Positions 9,006-17,033 of a DNA stretch of 54,540 bases are shown here, piece after piece. The notes beneath the pieces were generated by a model that worked only from the letters and a program-made list of their open reading frames with translations, made no database searches and was not told where the DNA came from. Made by a program: the position numbers and the translations under genes. Origin of the DNA: Nocardia niwae NBRC 108934 = DSM 45340 (GTDB lineage Bacteria; Actinomycetota; Actinomycetes; Mycobacteriales; Mycobacteriaceae); the NCBI RefSeq assembly GCF_001613465.1, contig NZ_BDCK01000043.1, forward strand, positions 1-54,540, given 5' to 3'. Positions within the stretch are counted from its first letter, which is position 1, and the number at the start of each line of letters is the position of its first letter.

Positions 9006-10264
9006 TCGATGAGACCGCGGCGTTGCGCTTCGAGCTTTCCGGAGAGGCGGCGCACTGGCAGACCGCGACTGTGGGCTTGGCCGACCTGGACAACTTCGCC
9101 GCCCCGGACGCTTGGCGCGCGTTGGAAACCTATCTGGGGCTGGCGGTCCGGCGGCACTTGAGCGAACTGGTCACCAGCGCCCGGCTCGAACTCGACGCGA
9201 TGCAAGCCGACATCCGCGCCGCGCTCACCCTCACCGATCTGCGCCGCTGTCAGCAACGAGTGCACCGATTCCGCCGCCGATACCTGCAGGCCGAGACGGT
9301 TCTCACTTTCTACGGGAACGCCGTCAGATCCAGAACCACCGCCCGGCTGGGCGAATTGCTGCGGGCCTGCGACTATCTGGCCGTCGAGAGCATGCGGGTC
9401 CCGCTGCGACCGATGCGGGTGACCCCGCCGCCCGCCTTGGTCTACCTCGACAGCGGTCTGGGCGCCTCCATCCTGCGGGCCGGATGGCGAGCGTGGGACG
9501 GTAGCTCGCCCTCCCCTGCCGCCGCGATCAAGCTCACTCGCTTCAACCTGCTGCGACCCACCTCGATGCTGCACGAGGCCGGACATCAGGTGGCGCATCT
9601 GACCGGTTGGAACGATGAGCTGACCACCGTATTGCGCCGGGGAATCCCGGATTCGCTGGTGGCGGACGTCTGGGCAGGGTGGGCGACCGAGCTGGGACCG
9701 GATCTGCTGGCATTCGCCCACGCCGGTTACGGTGCGGTCGCCGCCCTGCACGATGTGGTCAACGATGCGCGCCAGGTGTTCGCCTGTCCGATGGGCGACC
9801 CGCATCCGGTTGCCTACCTTCGGGTGCTGGCGGGAGTTCAGATGTGTCAGCGGTTCTATGGCGTCGGTCCATGGGACACGCTCCGGCAAGCCTGGCAGGC
9901 CGTCTATCCCATCGCTTCGGCGCCCCCCGAGCTACAGCCGCTACTCGTCCGCAGTGTCGAACAACTCCCCCGAATCGTCGACCTCGGATTGCGTACGCCG
10001 ATGCGGGCTTTCGGTGGCGCGGCCCTGGCCGAGATCGTCGACCCGACCCGGGTGAGCCCCACCGCTCTCACCGAGTTGCAGCGGGCCGCCGGCGGTGCGC
10101 TCACCACCTCCAGCCACTACCTGCAAGCGGAGGGGCTACGGCTGCTGGCGCACGCGGCGTACAGCGTCGCGGTCCGTCCGGAGACCGCAGCGCAGACCGC
10201 AGAAGATTTCGAGACATGGATGCGCCGCCTCGGGACGGTTGCCTCCGTGTCCGCCGCAGCTTGA
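9002..10264 (+). CDS. Putative zinc metallopeptidase (HEAGH)
   Basis: Encodes 420 aa. Residues 191-195 read HEAGH inside TSMLHEAGHQVAHLTGW, a classic HExxH zinc motif. E230 in WAGWATELGPD, 35 residues later, is a candidate third ligand, as in gluzincin-type enzymes. The N-terminal 130 residues are helical and arginine-rich; the C-terminal part is helical with an AFAHAGYGAVAALHDVV segment and a GDPHPVAYLRV segment. There is no signal peptide or membrane segment, so it probably acts in the cytoplasm or is delivered by another component. The ATG at 9002 overlaps the previous stop by four bases, and the next gene starts 11 bases after its stop. The target may be one of the cassette's own proteins, but nothing in the sequence proves it. 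Confidence 0.72.
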   Translation: MIDETAALRFELSGEAAHWQTATVGLADLDNFAAPDAWRALETYLGLAVRRHLSELVTSARLELDAMQADIRAALTLTDLRRCQQRVHRFRRRYLQAETVLTFYGNAVRSRTTARLGELLRACDYLAVESMRVPLRPMRVTPPPALVYLDSGLGASILRAGWRAWDGSSPSPAAAIKLTRFNLLRPTSMLHEAGHQVAHLTGWNDELTTVLRRGIPDSLVADVWAGWATELGPDLLAFAHAGYGAVAALHDVVNDARQVFACPMGDPHPVAYLRVLAGVQMCQRFYGVGPWDTLRQAWQAVYPIASAPPELQPLLVRSVEQLPRIVDLGLRTPMRAFGGAALAEIVDPTRVSPTALTELQRAAGGALTTSSHYLQAEGLRLLAHAAYSVAVRPETAAQTAEDFETWMRRLGTVASVSAAA

Positions 10265-10275
10265 AAGGGAGACCG

Positions 10276-10887
10276 ATGGTTGGCACGAAATTTTCCAAAG
10301 ATGATGCAGAGCCCAACCAAAACGCACTGTATGCCCTACTCGAACAGCTGGTGCAGGACCTCGACAACCGGCACAACAAGCAATTCGAGGAGTACCGGAA
10401 GTTGACGGAAAAAATCACCGGTCGACTCAACGGGGCTGATGCGGAGGGGAACCAGCGCGGATTGCGCGACGAAGAACTACAGCGTTCGCGAGCCTATGCT
10501 CTGCATCGCAGTCAACTAGCCGGGCCAGTCGACGATAACTTCGTCGGCCCGGCCCGGATCGTGAGGATCGTTCCCGAGTCGGTCAAGCGGGGCGCCAGCA
10601 TAGAAATTCACATGCGCGACGCCGCACCGCTGGATCGGGTGGGTTTCGTCGATACCGCAGGCGGTGAGGCCCCCGCGACTCCGGTCGCACTGGCCGAGGC
10701 TGGTTCCGGCCCGGACCAGCGCTACACCGTCGTAGTTCCCAAAAACGCAGAGACGGGTCCCGTCACGGTCAGGACCAATACCGACGAATCCTTGACCACG
10801 AGTTGGGAATTGACCATCACCGACGAAGACCCGCCCACACCTGTTCCGTACACAGTGCTCGTCGCGTACACAGAAGGTTCGTTATGA
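10276..10887 (+). CDS. Small coiled-coil plus Ig/IPT-like beta-sandwich protein
   Basis: Encodes 203 aa from ATG 10276, preceded by AAAGGGA at 10265-10271; longer upstream frames run antisense to sense within the peptidase gene and were discarded. Residues 15-80 are charged and helical (NALYALLEQLVQDLDNRHNK and what follows), likely a coiled coil. Residues 92-180 alternate strands (ARIVRIVPESVKRGASIEIH ... YTVVVPKNAETGPVTVRT), the style of an IPT/TIG or Ig-like fold. There is no signal peptide. The stop codon overlaps the next start as ATGA, so it is co-translated with the following gene. It may be an adaptor in a complex with its neighbours; no enzymatic residues stand out. Confidence 0.62.
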   Translation: MVGTKFSKDDAEPNQNALYALLEQLVQDLDNRHNKQFEEYRKLTEKITGRLNGADAEGNQRGLRDEELQRSRAYALHRSQLAGPVDDNFVGPARIVRIVPESVKRGASIEIHMRDAAPLDRVGFVDTAGGEAPATPVALAEAGSGPDQRYTVVVPKNAETGPVTVRTNTDESLTTSWELTITDEDPPTPVPYTVLVAYTEGSL

Positions 10888-12137
10888 TCCGCCAACTGGC
10901 CAATTGGTTCGCCGAAGACCTGACCAACAGGAAATTCAGCGAGCTCGATATTCCCCGGCTGGCCACCGAGGAAGTCTTCAAGCTGCACCCGGAGCAACTG
11001 CTGCGCTTTTTCGAAGAGAGTTGGGCCTATGGCAAATCCGGCAGACCAGTTTTCCAACTTCCCTCCGGTCTCTTGTACGGCGCAATCCCCGGCCTCGAAT
11101 CCGGGATACGTGACCTATTACCCGGTATCACCAAAACATTCTTCGGACCGATCCAGATCACCCGCGGACCGGCGACAGATTCCGGCACCGGCGGTCGATG
11201 GGACCACCTGATCTACGCTTACCTGATCGAAAACACCCGGCTGATTGATATCTTCCGGCGAGTGGTCACCGAGTATCTTCAAGGCGAACGTCTCGAAGTG
11301 CCTTCATCGCTGACACATCTGTGGCTTCGTACCACCGAGTCCCTGTTCTTCCGGGATCTGCCATCGAGCAGCATCGCTGCGATCACCAGCCGTATCCGTC
11401 CGGACCCGGAGGCGACTCGCCGCAATGCGTACTACCGCATGTTCGGGGTCGATCTGAATCATGGCACGGACGGCGCCTCCAGCTATCCGTACCACCGACC
11501 GACCGCGTCGAACACCGGATTCATCGAAATTTTCGAAGACTTTCTGCGCGAGGTGTGGTTGGCATCGGAGAACTACAAGAACACCAGTGGCATCAATACC
11601 AAGGACGACGCGGCGATCGCGACCTCCGCGCGGGACATGCAGGACATGCTGACCACCCGGCGAAGGCTCGGCAACCTCGCCAGAGAAGAGTTCGCCATCG
11701 TCTCGATGCTGTCCTGGTTCCACCTGACCGTCGAGAGCGACAACTGCGTTGTGACCGATCTGAAGGCCAATGCAGGCAGCCCCGAGGAACGACTCCGCAA
11801 GATCGGAGAGCGAGTGGGGCTCGCGCCCCACACCAAATCCGAAAGCTTCTTCCGCCTCGCACCGGCGATGTCGACGCTGCTCAGCAGGATCGAGCTGGGT
11901 GACTTCAACACATCCAGCACCGTCAGCGTGCTCTACGCGGATCCCGAAACGGGGCCGCCGAACATTGTGCGCACGGAGATGCTCGACATCATCAACCAGT
12001 GGTCGACCGCCACCGGGCGGGACATGAAGGCCCGCCGGACCACGGTCACGCCGCGCACCAACGTCCCGGCTGCTCGGCCGAAGGCGTCTCCGCCGCGGGC
12101 GCCCGTCGCCACCGGCGACGGTTCCCGCACCGGCTGA
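10884..12137 (+). CDS. Uncharacterised 417-aa protein, last gene of the cassette
   Basis: I do not recognise this protein. The ATG at 10884 overlaps the preceding stop (ATGA), giving tight coupling. The body (1-370) appears helical and soluble with many aromatic residues (MIRQLANWFAEDLTNRKF at the start, SYPYHRPTASNTGFIEIF in the middle). The last 40 residues form a basic, proline-rich, disordered tail (KARRTTVTPRTNVPAARPKA and beyond) that could bind nucleic acid or a partner. No known catalytic signature, membrane helix or signal peptide is visible. It closes a four-gene unit with the 813-aa protein, the metallopeptidase and the small beta-sandwich protein. The next gene, a P450, is separated by more than 450 bases and looks unrelated. 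Confidence 0.62.
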   Translation: MIRQLANWFAEDLTNRKFSELDIPRLATEEVFKLHPEQLLRFFEESWAYGKSGRPVFQLPSGLLYGAIPGLESGIRDLLPGITKTFFGPIQITRGPATDSGTGGRWDHLIYAYLIENTRLIDIFRRVVTEYLQGERLEVPSSLTHLWLRTTESLFFRDLPSSSIAAITSRIRPDPEATRRNAYYRMFGVDLNHGTDGASSYPYHRPTASNTGFIEIFEDFLREVWLASENYKNTSGINTKDDAAIATSARDMQDMLTTRRRLGNLAREEFAIVSMLSWFHLTVESDNCVVTDLKANAGSPEERLRKIGERVGLAPHTKSESFFRLAPAMSTLLSRIELGDFNTSSTVSVLYADPETGPPNIVRTEMLDIINQWSTATGRDMKARRTTVTPRTNVPAARPKASPPRAPVATGDGSRTG

Positions 12138-12593
12138 GTCCACGGTTCACCACCGAAAACTCCCATGGGGAGACACCCACGGGCCGGTACCGAACGACCG
12201 ATCTCCCGCCGCGCGGCAAAGACGGAACATCGGCCGGTTTTCCTGCCGGACTTCTCGGTACCGATCCGGTGCCCCCTTCGAGGCTGCTCGTGGCCGATTC
12301 CGAACATGCCGTGAACGCCGTCCGCCGTGGGCTCGACAACACTGTGCACGGGGGTCGAAGCCCTTTCAAACGCTGCCGATTCGGGGACAGCAGGGTACGC
12401 ATCACGCGGAGCGCCGATACTCCACCGGACTCGATACAAGCTTTTCGGCTCCATAGATATCCGTGCCCTCGCGCTGACGAAGTGCCGGATGCGTTCGGGT
12501 TCCGGATTCGGCCCCCGCCACCATCGGACCGATGTCCGGGTTTCTCCTAGGGTGGAGACGACAGTCGGTCGGCATCCGTGTGGAGGTGGCATC
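12138..12593. other. Intergenic region before the P450 gene
   Basis: These 456 bases separate the unknown cassette from the P450 gene. Open frames on both strands lack family resemblance. A possible sigma-70-like promoter (TCGATA at 12431-12436, 17 bases, TAGATA at 12454-12459) points toward the P450 gene, but it is only a weak match and lies 135 bases from the start codon. Nothing else was recognised. Confidence 0.35.
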
Positions 12594-13961
12594 GTGGCCG
12601 CACAGGACGTTCGAGAACGCGCTGGGTCCGCGGGATTCCCGCCCGGGCCCGTGCTGCCGCCGCTCGTGCAGAGCGCGCTGTTCCAGCGGGACCGGGCCCG
12701 CTTCCTCACCGCGATGGCGCGCCGTTACGGTGACGTCTTCACCTTGCGGATCCCGCCGTTCGCCGACCGCGTCGTGGTGTTCTGCCGCCCCGAGCACATC
12801 AAGGAGATCTTCGCGGGCGACCCGCGCGACCTGCACGCAGGCGAGGGCAACCAGATCCTCGGGTCGATCATGGGTCCGCACTCGCTGCTGCTGACCGACG
12901 AGGCCGAGCACGCGCGGGCGCGCAGACTGCTCATGCCCGCGTTCAACGGCGCCGCGCTGCGCGGCTACCGGGCGCTGATCACCGACATCGCGGCGGCGGA
13001 GGCGAGCAGCTGGACGGCCGGCTCCACCATGCGCATGCTGGACCGGATGAACGCGCTCACCCTCGAGGTGATCACGCGGGTGGTCTTCGGCGTCACCGAC
13101 GAGCGGACCAGGGCCGAGCTGAATCCGCGCCTGAGCCGGATCGTCCACCTGAACCCGCTGGTCTTCCTCGGCTTGAAGAGCGACCGCCTGCGTGGCATCG
13201 GCCCGTGGAAGAGGTTCGCGGAGAATCTGTCGGCGGTCGACGCCTTGCTCTACGCGGAGATCGCCGCACGGCGGCGCGCGAGCGATCTGGCCGAACGCAC
13301 CGATGTGCTGTCGCGCCTGCTCCAGGTGGGCGCGAGCGACGACGACGCACCGCTGACCGACGCGGAACTGCGCGACCAGCTCATCACTTTGCTGCTGGCC
13401 GGGCACGAGACCACCGCATCGGCGCTGTCCTGGGCGCTCTGCGAACTCGCCGCCGACCCCGGAATCCAGGGGCCGGCGGTGGAGGCGGCGCGTACGGGCG
13501 ATGAGAAGTACCTCGACGCGGTGCTCAAAGAAGCGATGCGATTGCACACCGTCATCTCCGGCACCAATCGAAAACTGACCAGGGACATGACGATCGGCGG
13601 ACGGCGGCTGCCCGCGGGCACCGTGGTCGCCACCTCCATCGTGCTCGCCCACCGGCGTACCGAGGCCTACCCCGACGTCACCGTGTTCCGCCCCGCCCGC
13701 TTCCTCGACGGCGAAGTGGCGCCCAACACCTGGCTGCCGTTCGGCGGCGGCGTGCGGCGGTGCATCGGCGCGGGATTCTCGCTGCTGGAGGGCGCCGTCG
13801 TGCTGCGGGAAATCCTCCTGCGGCACGCCCTTTCACTCCCGGTCGGCGGCAAGCCGGAGCGCGGCAAGATCCGCAACATCACCACGGTCCCGCGCGGCGG
13901 GGCCCAGGTGGTGATCCATCCACGCGATGCGCGGATATGTGAACAATCATTCTTTGACTGA
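12594..13961 (+). CDS. Cytochrome P450
   Basis: Encodes 455 aa from GTG 12594, preceded by GGAGGTGG at 12582-12589. The open frame extends further upstream, but without a site or P450-like sequence. The N-terminal FPPGPVLPP proline hinge is followed by the I-helix LLAGHETTAS (G270-T274, oxygen activation), the EAMR helix-K motif (E313-R316) and the haem loop FGGGVRRCIGAGF with C390 as iron ligand. There is no membrane anchor, so it is a soluble bacterial class needing ferredoxin partners, which are not encoded nearby. The style resembles mycobacterial CYP135/138-like enzymes. A 14-bp stem hairpin lies 170 bases downstream, and two TetR genes follow, so local repression is plausible. It is about 6.6 kb from the NRPS operon and reads in the opposite direction; a tailoring role is possible but unsupported. 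Confidence 0.88.
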   Translation: MAAQDVRERAGSAGFPPGPVLPPLVQSALFQRDRARFLTAMARRYGDVFTLRIPPFADRVVVFCRPEHIKEIFAGDPRDLHAGEGNQILGSIMGPHSLLLTDEAEHARARRLLMPAFNGAALRGYRALITDIAAAEASSWTAGSTMRMLDRMNALTLEVITRVVFGVTDERTRAELNPRLSRIVHLNPLVFLGLKSDRLRGIGPWKRFAENLSAVDALLYAEIAARRRASDLAERTDVLSRLLQVGASDDDAPLTDAELRDQLITLLLAGHETTASALSWALCELAADPGIQGPAVEAARTGDEKYLDAVLKEAMRLHTVISGTNRKLTRDMTIGGRRLPAGTVVATSIVLAHRRTEAYPDVTVFRPARFLDGEVAPNTWLPFGGGVRRCIGAGFSLLEGAVVLREILLRHALSLPVGGKPERGKIRNITTVPRGGAQVVIHPRDARICEQSFFD

Positions 13962-14130
13962 TCTGCTCTTGTACTGGCGGTATATTCGTGTAAGTTTGTC
14001 CGTGTTCGGCAATCAGTCCCGGCCCGGCGTTCCCTGTGCCCCCGCTCGGGCCGAGTCCGATTGCCGACTTCCGGACGCACCGGCGCGCATGTACCGCCTT
14101 CTCGCATGCCGACGCACACCGGAGAACAGG

Positions 14131-14167
14131 TACGGCTCCCGGGGGTCGCTCATCCCCGGGAGCCGTA
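14131..14167 (+). terminator. Strong hairpin downstream of the P450 gene
   Basis: Bases 14131-14144 (TACGGCTCCCGGGG) and 14154-14167 are perfect reverse complements: 14 pairs with a nine-base loop. No U tract follows, which is common for actinobacterial terminators. It sits between the P450 stop and the promoter of the first TetR gene. Confidence 0.6.
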
Positions 14168-14206
14168 TCCCGTGACGCGGCCATCCCGGCCATACGGCCA
14201 GGTCGT

Positions 14207-14219
14207 TACGATGTTCGTC
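14207..14219 (+). promoter_or_regulatory. Leaderless -10 element of the first double-TetR gene
   Basis: TACGAT at 14207-14212 ends seven bases before ATG 14220, so transcription would start at or beside the start codon, giving a leaderless mRNA. No ribosome binding site precedes the ATG. The second paralogue has the same arrangement. Confidence 0.4.
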
Positions 14220-15461
14220 ATGAGTGTCGACAATCGCCGTACGGCGCGGAAGGCGAGCAGCGGCGACTCGGCACCTCGCGAGATCCGGCGCAGACCGAAG
14301 AACCGCCGTGCCCAGATCGCCGCGGCGTCGGCGGCCGCGTTCGGCGCGCTCGGCTACCACGGCGTGAGCATGGACGACATCGCTTCGGGGCTCGGCATCA
14401 GCTCCGCGGCGCTGTACCGCCACTACCCGAGCAAATACGCGCTGTTCCGAGAGGAACTGCTGCGCGTCGGCCAGGCGATGACCGAATCGGTCGAGCTGCC
14501 CGAGGAGGCGTCCGGCTGGTCCGCCGAGCAGCGGCTCCGGCACGTGCTCGACGCGCTGATCGCGGTCACCATCGATAACCGCCCCACCGTCACGCTGGTG
14601 CGCTGGGAGGTCAGGTACCTCGAACCCGACGACCAGATCACGCTCAACGATCAGCAGGCCACGGTGCTCGGCGCGCTGGGCGGTCAGCTGTCGGCGCTGC
14701 GCCCGGACCTCGCCGAGGACGACGTGCGCGTGCTGCGCGCCGCCCTGCTCAGCACGATCACCAGCATCGCCGACCACCACGCGGCCTTGCCGGTGAAACC
14801 TCTTGCACGACTGCTGCATTCGGCCTGCTGGGCGATCGCGCACGCGAAGTTGCCCGCCACCCGCGCGGTCGAGCCGGTCGCGGTGGTGGAGATCCCGGAC
14901 TCGTTCAAACACGAACTGCTGCTGCGCAAAGCGGTCGAACTGTTCCACGAGCGGGGCTACCCGAACGTCAGCGTGGAGGACATCGCCACCGCCGCAGGGC
15001 TTTCGGCCGCCTCGGCGGTGTACCGGTTCTACCGCGGCAAGAGCGACATCCTGGCCGCCGCGTTCCGCCGGGCCGCCGAACGAGTCTCCGGCGCGGTCGG
15101 CCCGGCCGTGGCGGCGGCCACCGATTCCGAGGACGCGCTCACCGCGTTGATCACGCAGTATGTGGCGGGATCGTTCGCCGAACGCGCCCTCACCTTCGTG
15201 TACTACACGGAATTCCAGCATGTGCCGACCGAGGAGCGCACGGTGCTGCGCAATATCCAGCGGCTCAGCGTCGAAGAGTGGGCCCGGCTGTTGCGCGAGG
15301 TGCGCCCGGAACTCGCTCCGGCGGAGGCGCGCATTCTCGTCCACGCGGCCTTCGCGGTGGTCGTCGACCTGGGCCGCGCCTTCGGCAACGAGCCGCTGGC
15401 CGCCCAGGACCGGGTGCGCCTGCTCATGCAGCTGGTGCTCTTCGGCCGACCCGCGCGATAG
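14220..15461 (+). CDS. Double-domain TetR/AcrR-family transcriptional regulator
   Basis: Encodes 413 aa with two complete TetR DNA-binding domains in one chain. The first is at about 29-80 (FGALGYHGVSMDDIASGLGI, then SSAALYRHYPSKYALF). The second is at about 228-282 (AVELFHERGYPNVSVEDIAT, then AVYRFYRGKSDILAAAF). Each is followed by a helical ligand-type half. ATG 14220 is preferred over ATG 14211 because a TACGAT -10 box lies seven bases upstream and no ribosome binding site exists. The neighbouring gene at 15611 is a close paralogue with the same double layout. Such proteins act as monomeric pseudo-dimers or as dimers with four DNA heads. The target may be its own promoter, the P450 upstream, or the paralogue. 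The ligand is unknown. Confidence 0.85.
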   Translation: MSVDNRRTARKASSGDSAPREIRRRPKNRRAQIAAASAAAFGALGYHGVSMDDIASGLGISSAALYRHYPSKYALFREELLRVGQAMTESVELPEEASGWSAEQRLRHVLDALIAVTIDNRPTVTLVRWEVRYLEPDDQITLNDQQATVLGALGGQLSALRPDLAEDDVRVLRAALLSTITSIADHHAALPVKPLARLLHSACWAIAHAKLPATRAVEPVAVVEIPDSFKHELLLRKAVELFHERGYPNVSVEDIATAAGLSAASAVYRFYRGKSDILAAAFRRAAERVSGAVGPAVAAATDSEDALTALITQYVAGSFAERALTFVYYTEFQHVPTEERTVLRNIQRLSVEEWARLLREVRPELAPAEARILVHAAFAVVVDLGRAFGNEPLAAQDRVRLLMQLVLFGRPAR

Positions 15462-15539
15462 GCACGTATGTTATCGGCAATTCTGAATACGGCGTGTTCA
15501 TAGTGCGACATTGAAGCGTGATCGCAAGTTATTTGTGAT

Positions 15540-15591
15540 CTAACGTTCACTTGTTCCCCAGACAGGGCGGCCTGGGTGTACCAAACGTTAG
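15540..15591 (+). promoter_or_regulatory. Inverted repeat, likely operator of the second double-TetR gene
   Basis: CTAACGTT at 15540-15547 is matched by AACGTTAG at 15584-15591, an 8-bp perfect inverted repeat with 36 bases between. Each half contains the palindrome AACGTT. The right half lies between the expected -35 and the -10 box, where a bound repressor would block transcription. The wide spacing suits a regulator with several DNA-binding heads. Confidence 0.5.
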
Positions 15592-15598
15592 GTTGGGC

Positions 15599-15610
15599 TA
15601 CCATCGCGGC
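15599..15610 (+). promoter_or_regulatory. Leaderless -10 element of the second double-TetR gene
   Basis: TACCAT at 15599-15604 ends six bases before ATG 15611, placing the transcription start at the start codon. No ribosome binding site is present. Confidence 0.4.
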
Positions 15611-16873
15611 ATGGGTGCCCAGGATCGCCACGCTGCGGACAAGGCGGCCGACGGGACACCGGCACGGGTGATCCGGCGCCGACCGCGCGACCGTCGCGCC
15701 CAGATCGCGGCCGCGTCGGCCGAGGCGTTCGGCGCGCTGGGCTACCACGGCGTCAGCATGGACGACATCGCCTCCCGGCTCGACATCAGCTCAGCGGCGC
15801 TGTACCGCCACTACCCGAGCAAATACGCGCTGTTCCGCGAGGAGGTGCTGCGGCTGGGCACCGTCAGCCGGGAAGCGGCCCGGCTGCCCGACGCCACCGG
15901 CCTGCCCGCCGGGCAGCGGCTCGCGCGCGTGCTCGACGCCCTGATCGGAGCCGCCATCGCCAACCGGCGCAGCGCCGCGCTGCTGCGCTGGCAGCGCCGC
16001 TACCTGGAGGAGCAGGACGCGGCCACCCTGGCCGAACAACTCGCGGGCGTGAACGCGACGCTCACCTCGCTGCTCGGCGAGACCCGGCCCGCGCTGTCGA
16101 AGGCCGACCGCGCCGTGCTCGCCGCGGCGGAGCTGAGCGTGCTCAGCAGCATCGGCGATCACCACGTGTCGATCCCGGTGCGGGCGCTCACCGCGCGGCT
16201 GACCGCAGCCTGTCACGCGCTCGCCGCGTGCGAGCTGCCGCCGGGCAGCGCGGAGACCGAGAGTTTCGCCGCGACCGAGATCCCGCTGACCTTCAAACAC
16301 GAACTGCTGCTGACGCGCGCGGTCGAACTGTTCCACCAGCGCGGCTATCCGAACGTGAGCGTGGAGGACATCGCGACCGCCGCCGGGCTGCCCGCCTCCT
16401 CGGCGGTGTACCGCTTCTACCGCGGCAAGGGCGACATCCTCACGGCTGCGTTCCGCCGGGCAGCCGACCGGGTGTCGGCCGCCATCGGGCCCGCCGTGAC
16501 CGCCGCCGAGACGCCCGAACAAGCGCTCGACACCCTCATCGAGTTGTACGTGGCGGGTTCGTTCGCCGAGCGCGAGCTCACCTTCGTCTACTACGCCGAG
16601 ATCAGCAACGTGCCGCCGGAGGAGCGCACGGTGCTGCGCAACATTCAGCGCCTCAACGTCGAGGAATGGGCCAAACTGCTGATGGGTGTACGGCCCGGGC
16701 TGTCCGCCGCCGAAGCGCGCCTGCTCGTGCACGCCGCATTCGCACTGGTCGTCGACCTGGGCGAGCGTTTCGGCTCCACCGACCCGGCGTGCTCCCCCCG
16801 CCGCGTGATCCGCCTCATGCAAACAATCCTCTTCGACCGCCCCGCGGAGCTGACGCGCACGAGTGGCACATGA
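15611..16873 (+). CDS. Double-domain TetR/AcrR-family transcriptional regulator (paralogue)
   Basis: Encodes 420 aa, clearly homologous over its whole length to the regulator at 14220-15461. The first DNA-binding domain is at about 28-82 (GALGYHGVSMDDIASRLDIS); the second is at about 228-282 (GYPNVSVEDIATAAGLPASS), with almost identical recognition helices SAALYRHYPSKYALF and AVYRFYRGKGDIL in both genes. The ligand-side regions differ more, so the two probably share DNA sites but sense different signals. ATG 15611 is chosen for its leaderless -10 box and because it aligns with the paralogue's N-terminus. The coding end overlaps the left arm of a long palindrome (16859-16917). An inverted repeat upstream suggests autoregulation or cross-regulation. 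Confidence 0.86.
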   Translation: MGAQDRHAADKAADGTPARVIRRRPRDRRAQIAAASAEAFGALGYHGVSMDDIASRLDISSAALYRHYPSKYALFREEVLRLGTVSREAARLPDATGLPAGQRLARVLDALIGAAIANRRSAALLRWQRRYLEEQDAATLAEQLAGVNATLTSLLGETRPALSKADRAVLAAAELSVLSSIGDHHVSIPVRALTARLTAACHALAACELPPGSAETESFAATEIPLTFKHELLLTRAVELFHQRGYPNVSVEDIATAAGLPASSAVYRFYRGKGDILTAAFRRAADRVSAAIGPAVTAAETPEQALDTLIELYVAGSFAERELTFVYYAEISNVPPEERTVLRNIQRLNVEEWAKLLMGVRPGLSAAEARLLVHAAFALVVDLGERFGSTDPACSPRRVIRLMQTILFDRPAELTRTSGT

Positions 16874-16917
16874 TCGCGGCTGATCGCGGGTAGACCTCTC
16901 GGTGGTGTGCCACTCGT
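16859..16917. repeat. Palindromic element copy 1 (GAGTGGCACA type)
   Basis: ACGAGTGGCACA at 16859-16870 pairs with TGTGCCACTCGT at 16906-16917, 12 perfect pairs around a 35-base loop. The left arm encodes the last residues of the TetR protein. A closely related palindrome lies at 17920-17984 on the other side of the aldo/keto reductase gene. It may work as a terminator, or be a dispersed repeat of the genome. Confidence 0.6.
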
Positions 16918-17033
16918 GGGTCCGGGAATCGGGCTCGCGACAGCGCTGTTGCGGCAGGGAGAGTGCGCGCACGGACAGGTGCGGCGCTCAGGGATTGATC
17001 GCGCAGTTTTCCGGCTTCGGAAGGAAGATCCTC

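Noticed and set aside
12402..13826. 474-aa minus-strand frame opposite the P450
   Set aside because: The plus strand contains all P450 motifs; the antisense frame has none of its own.
13954..13986. TTGACT and TATATT as a promoter after the P450
   Set aside because: The spacing is 21 bases, too long for a convincing pair, and a strong hairpin lies between it and the next gene.
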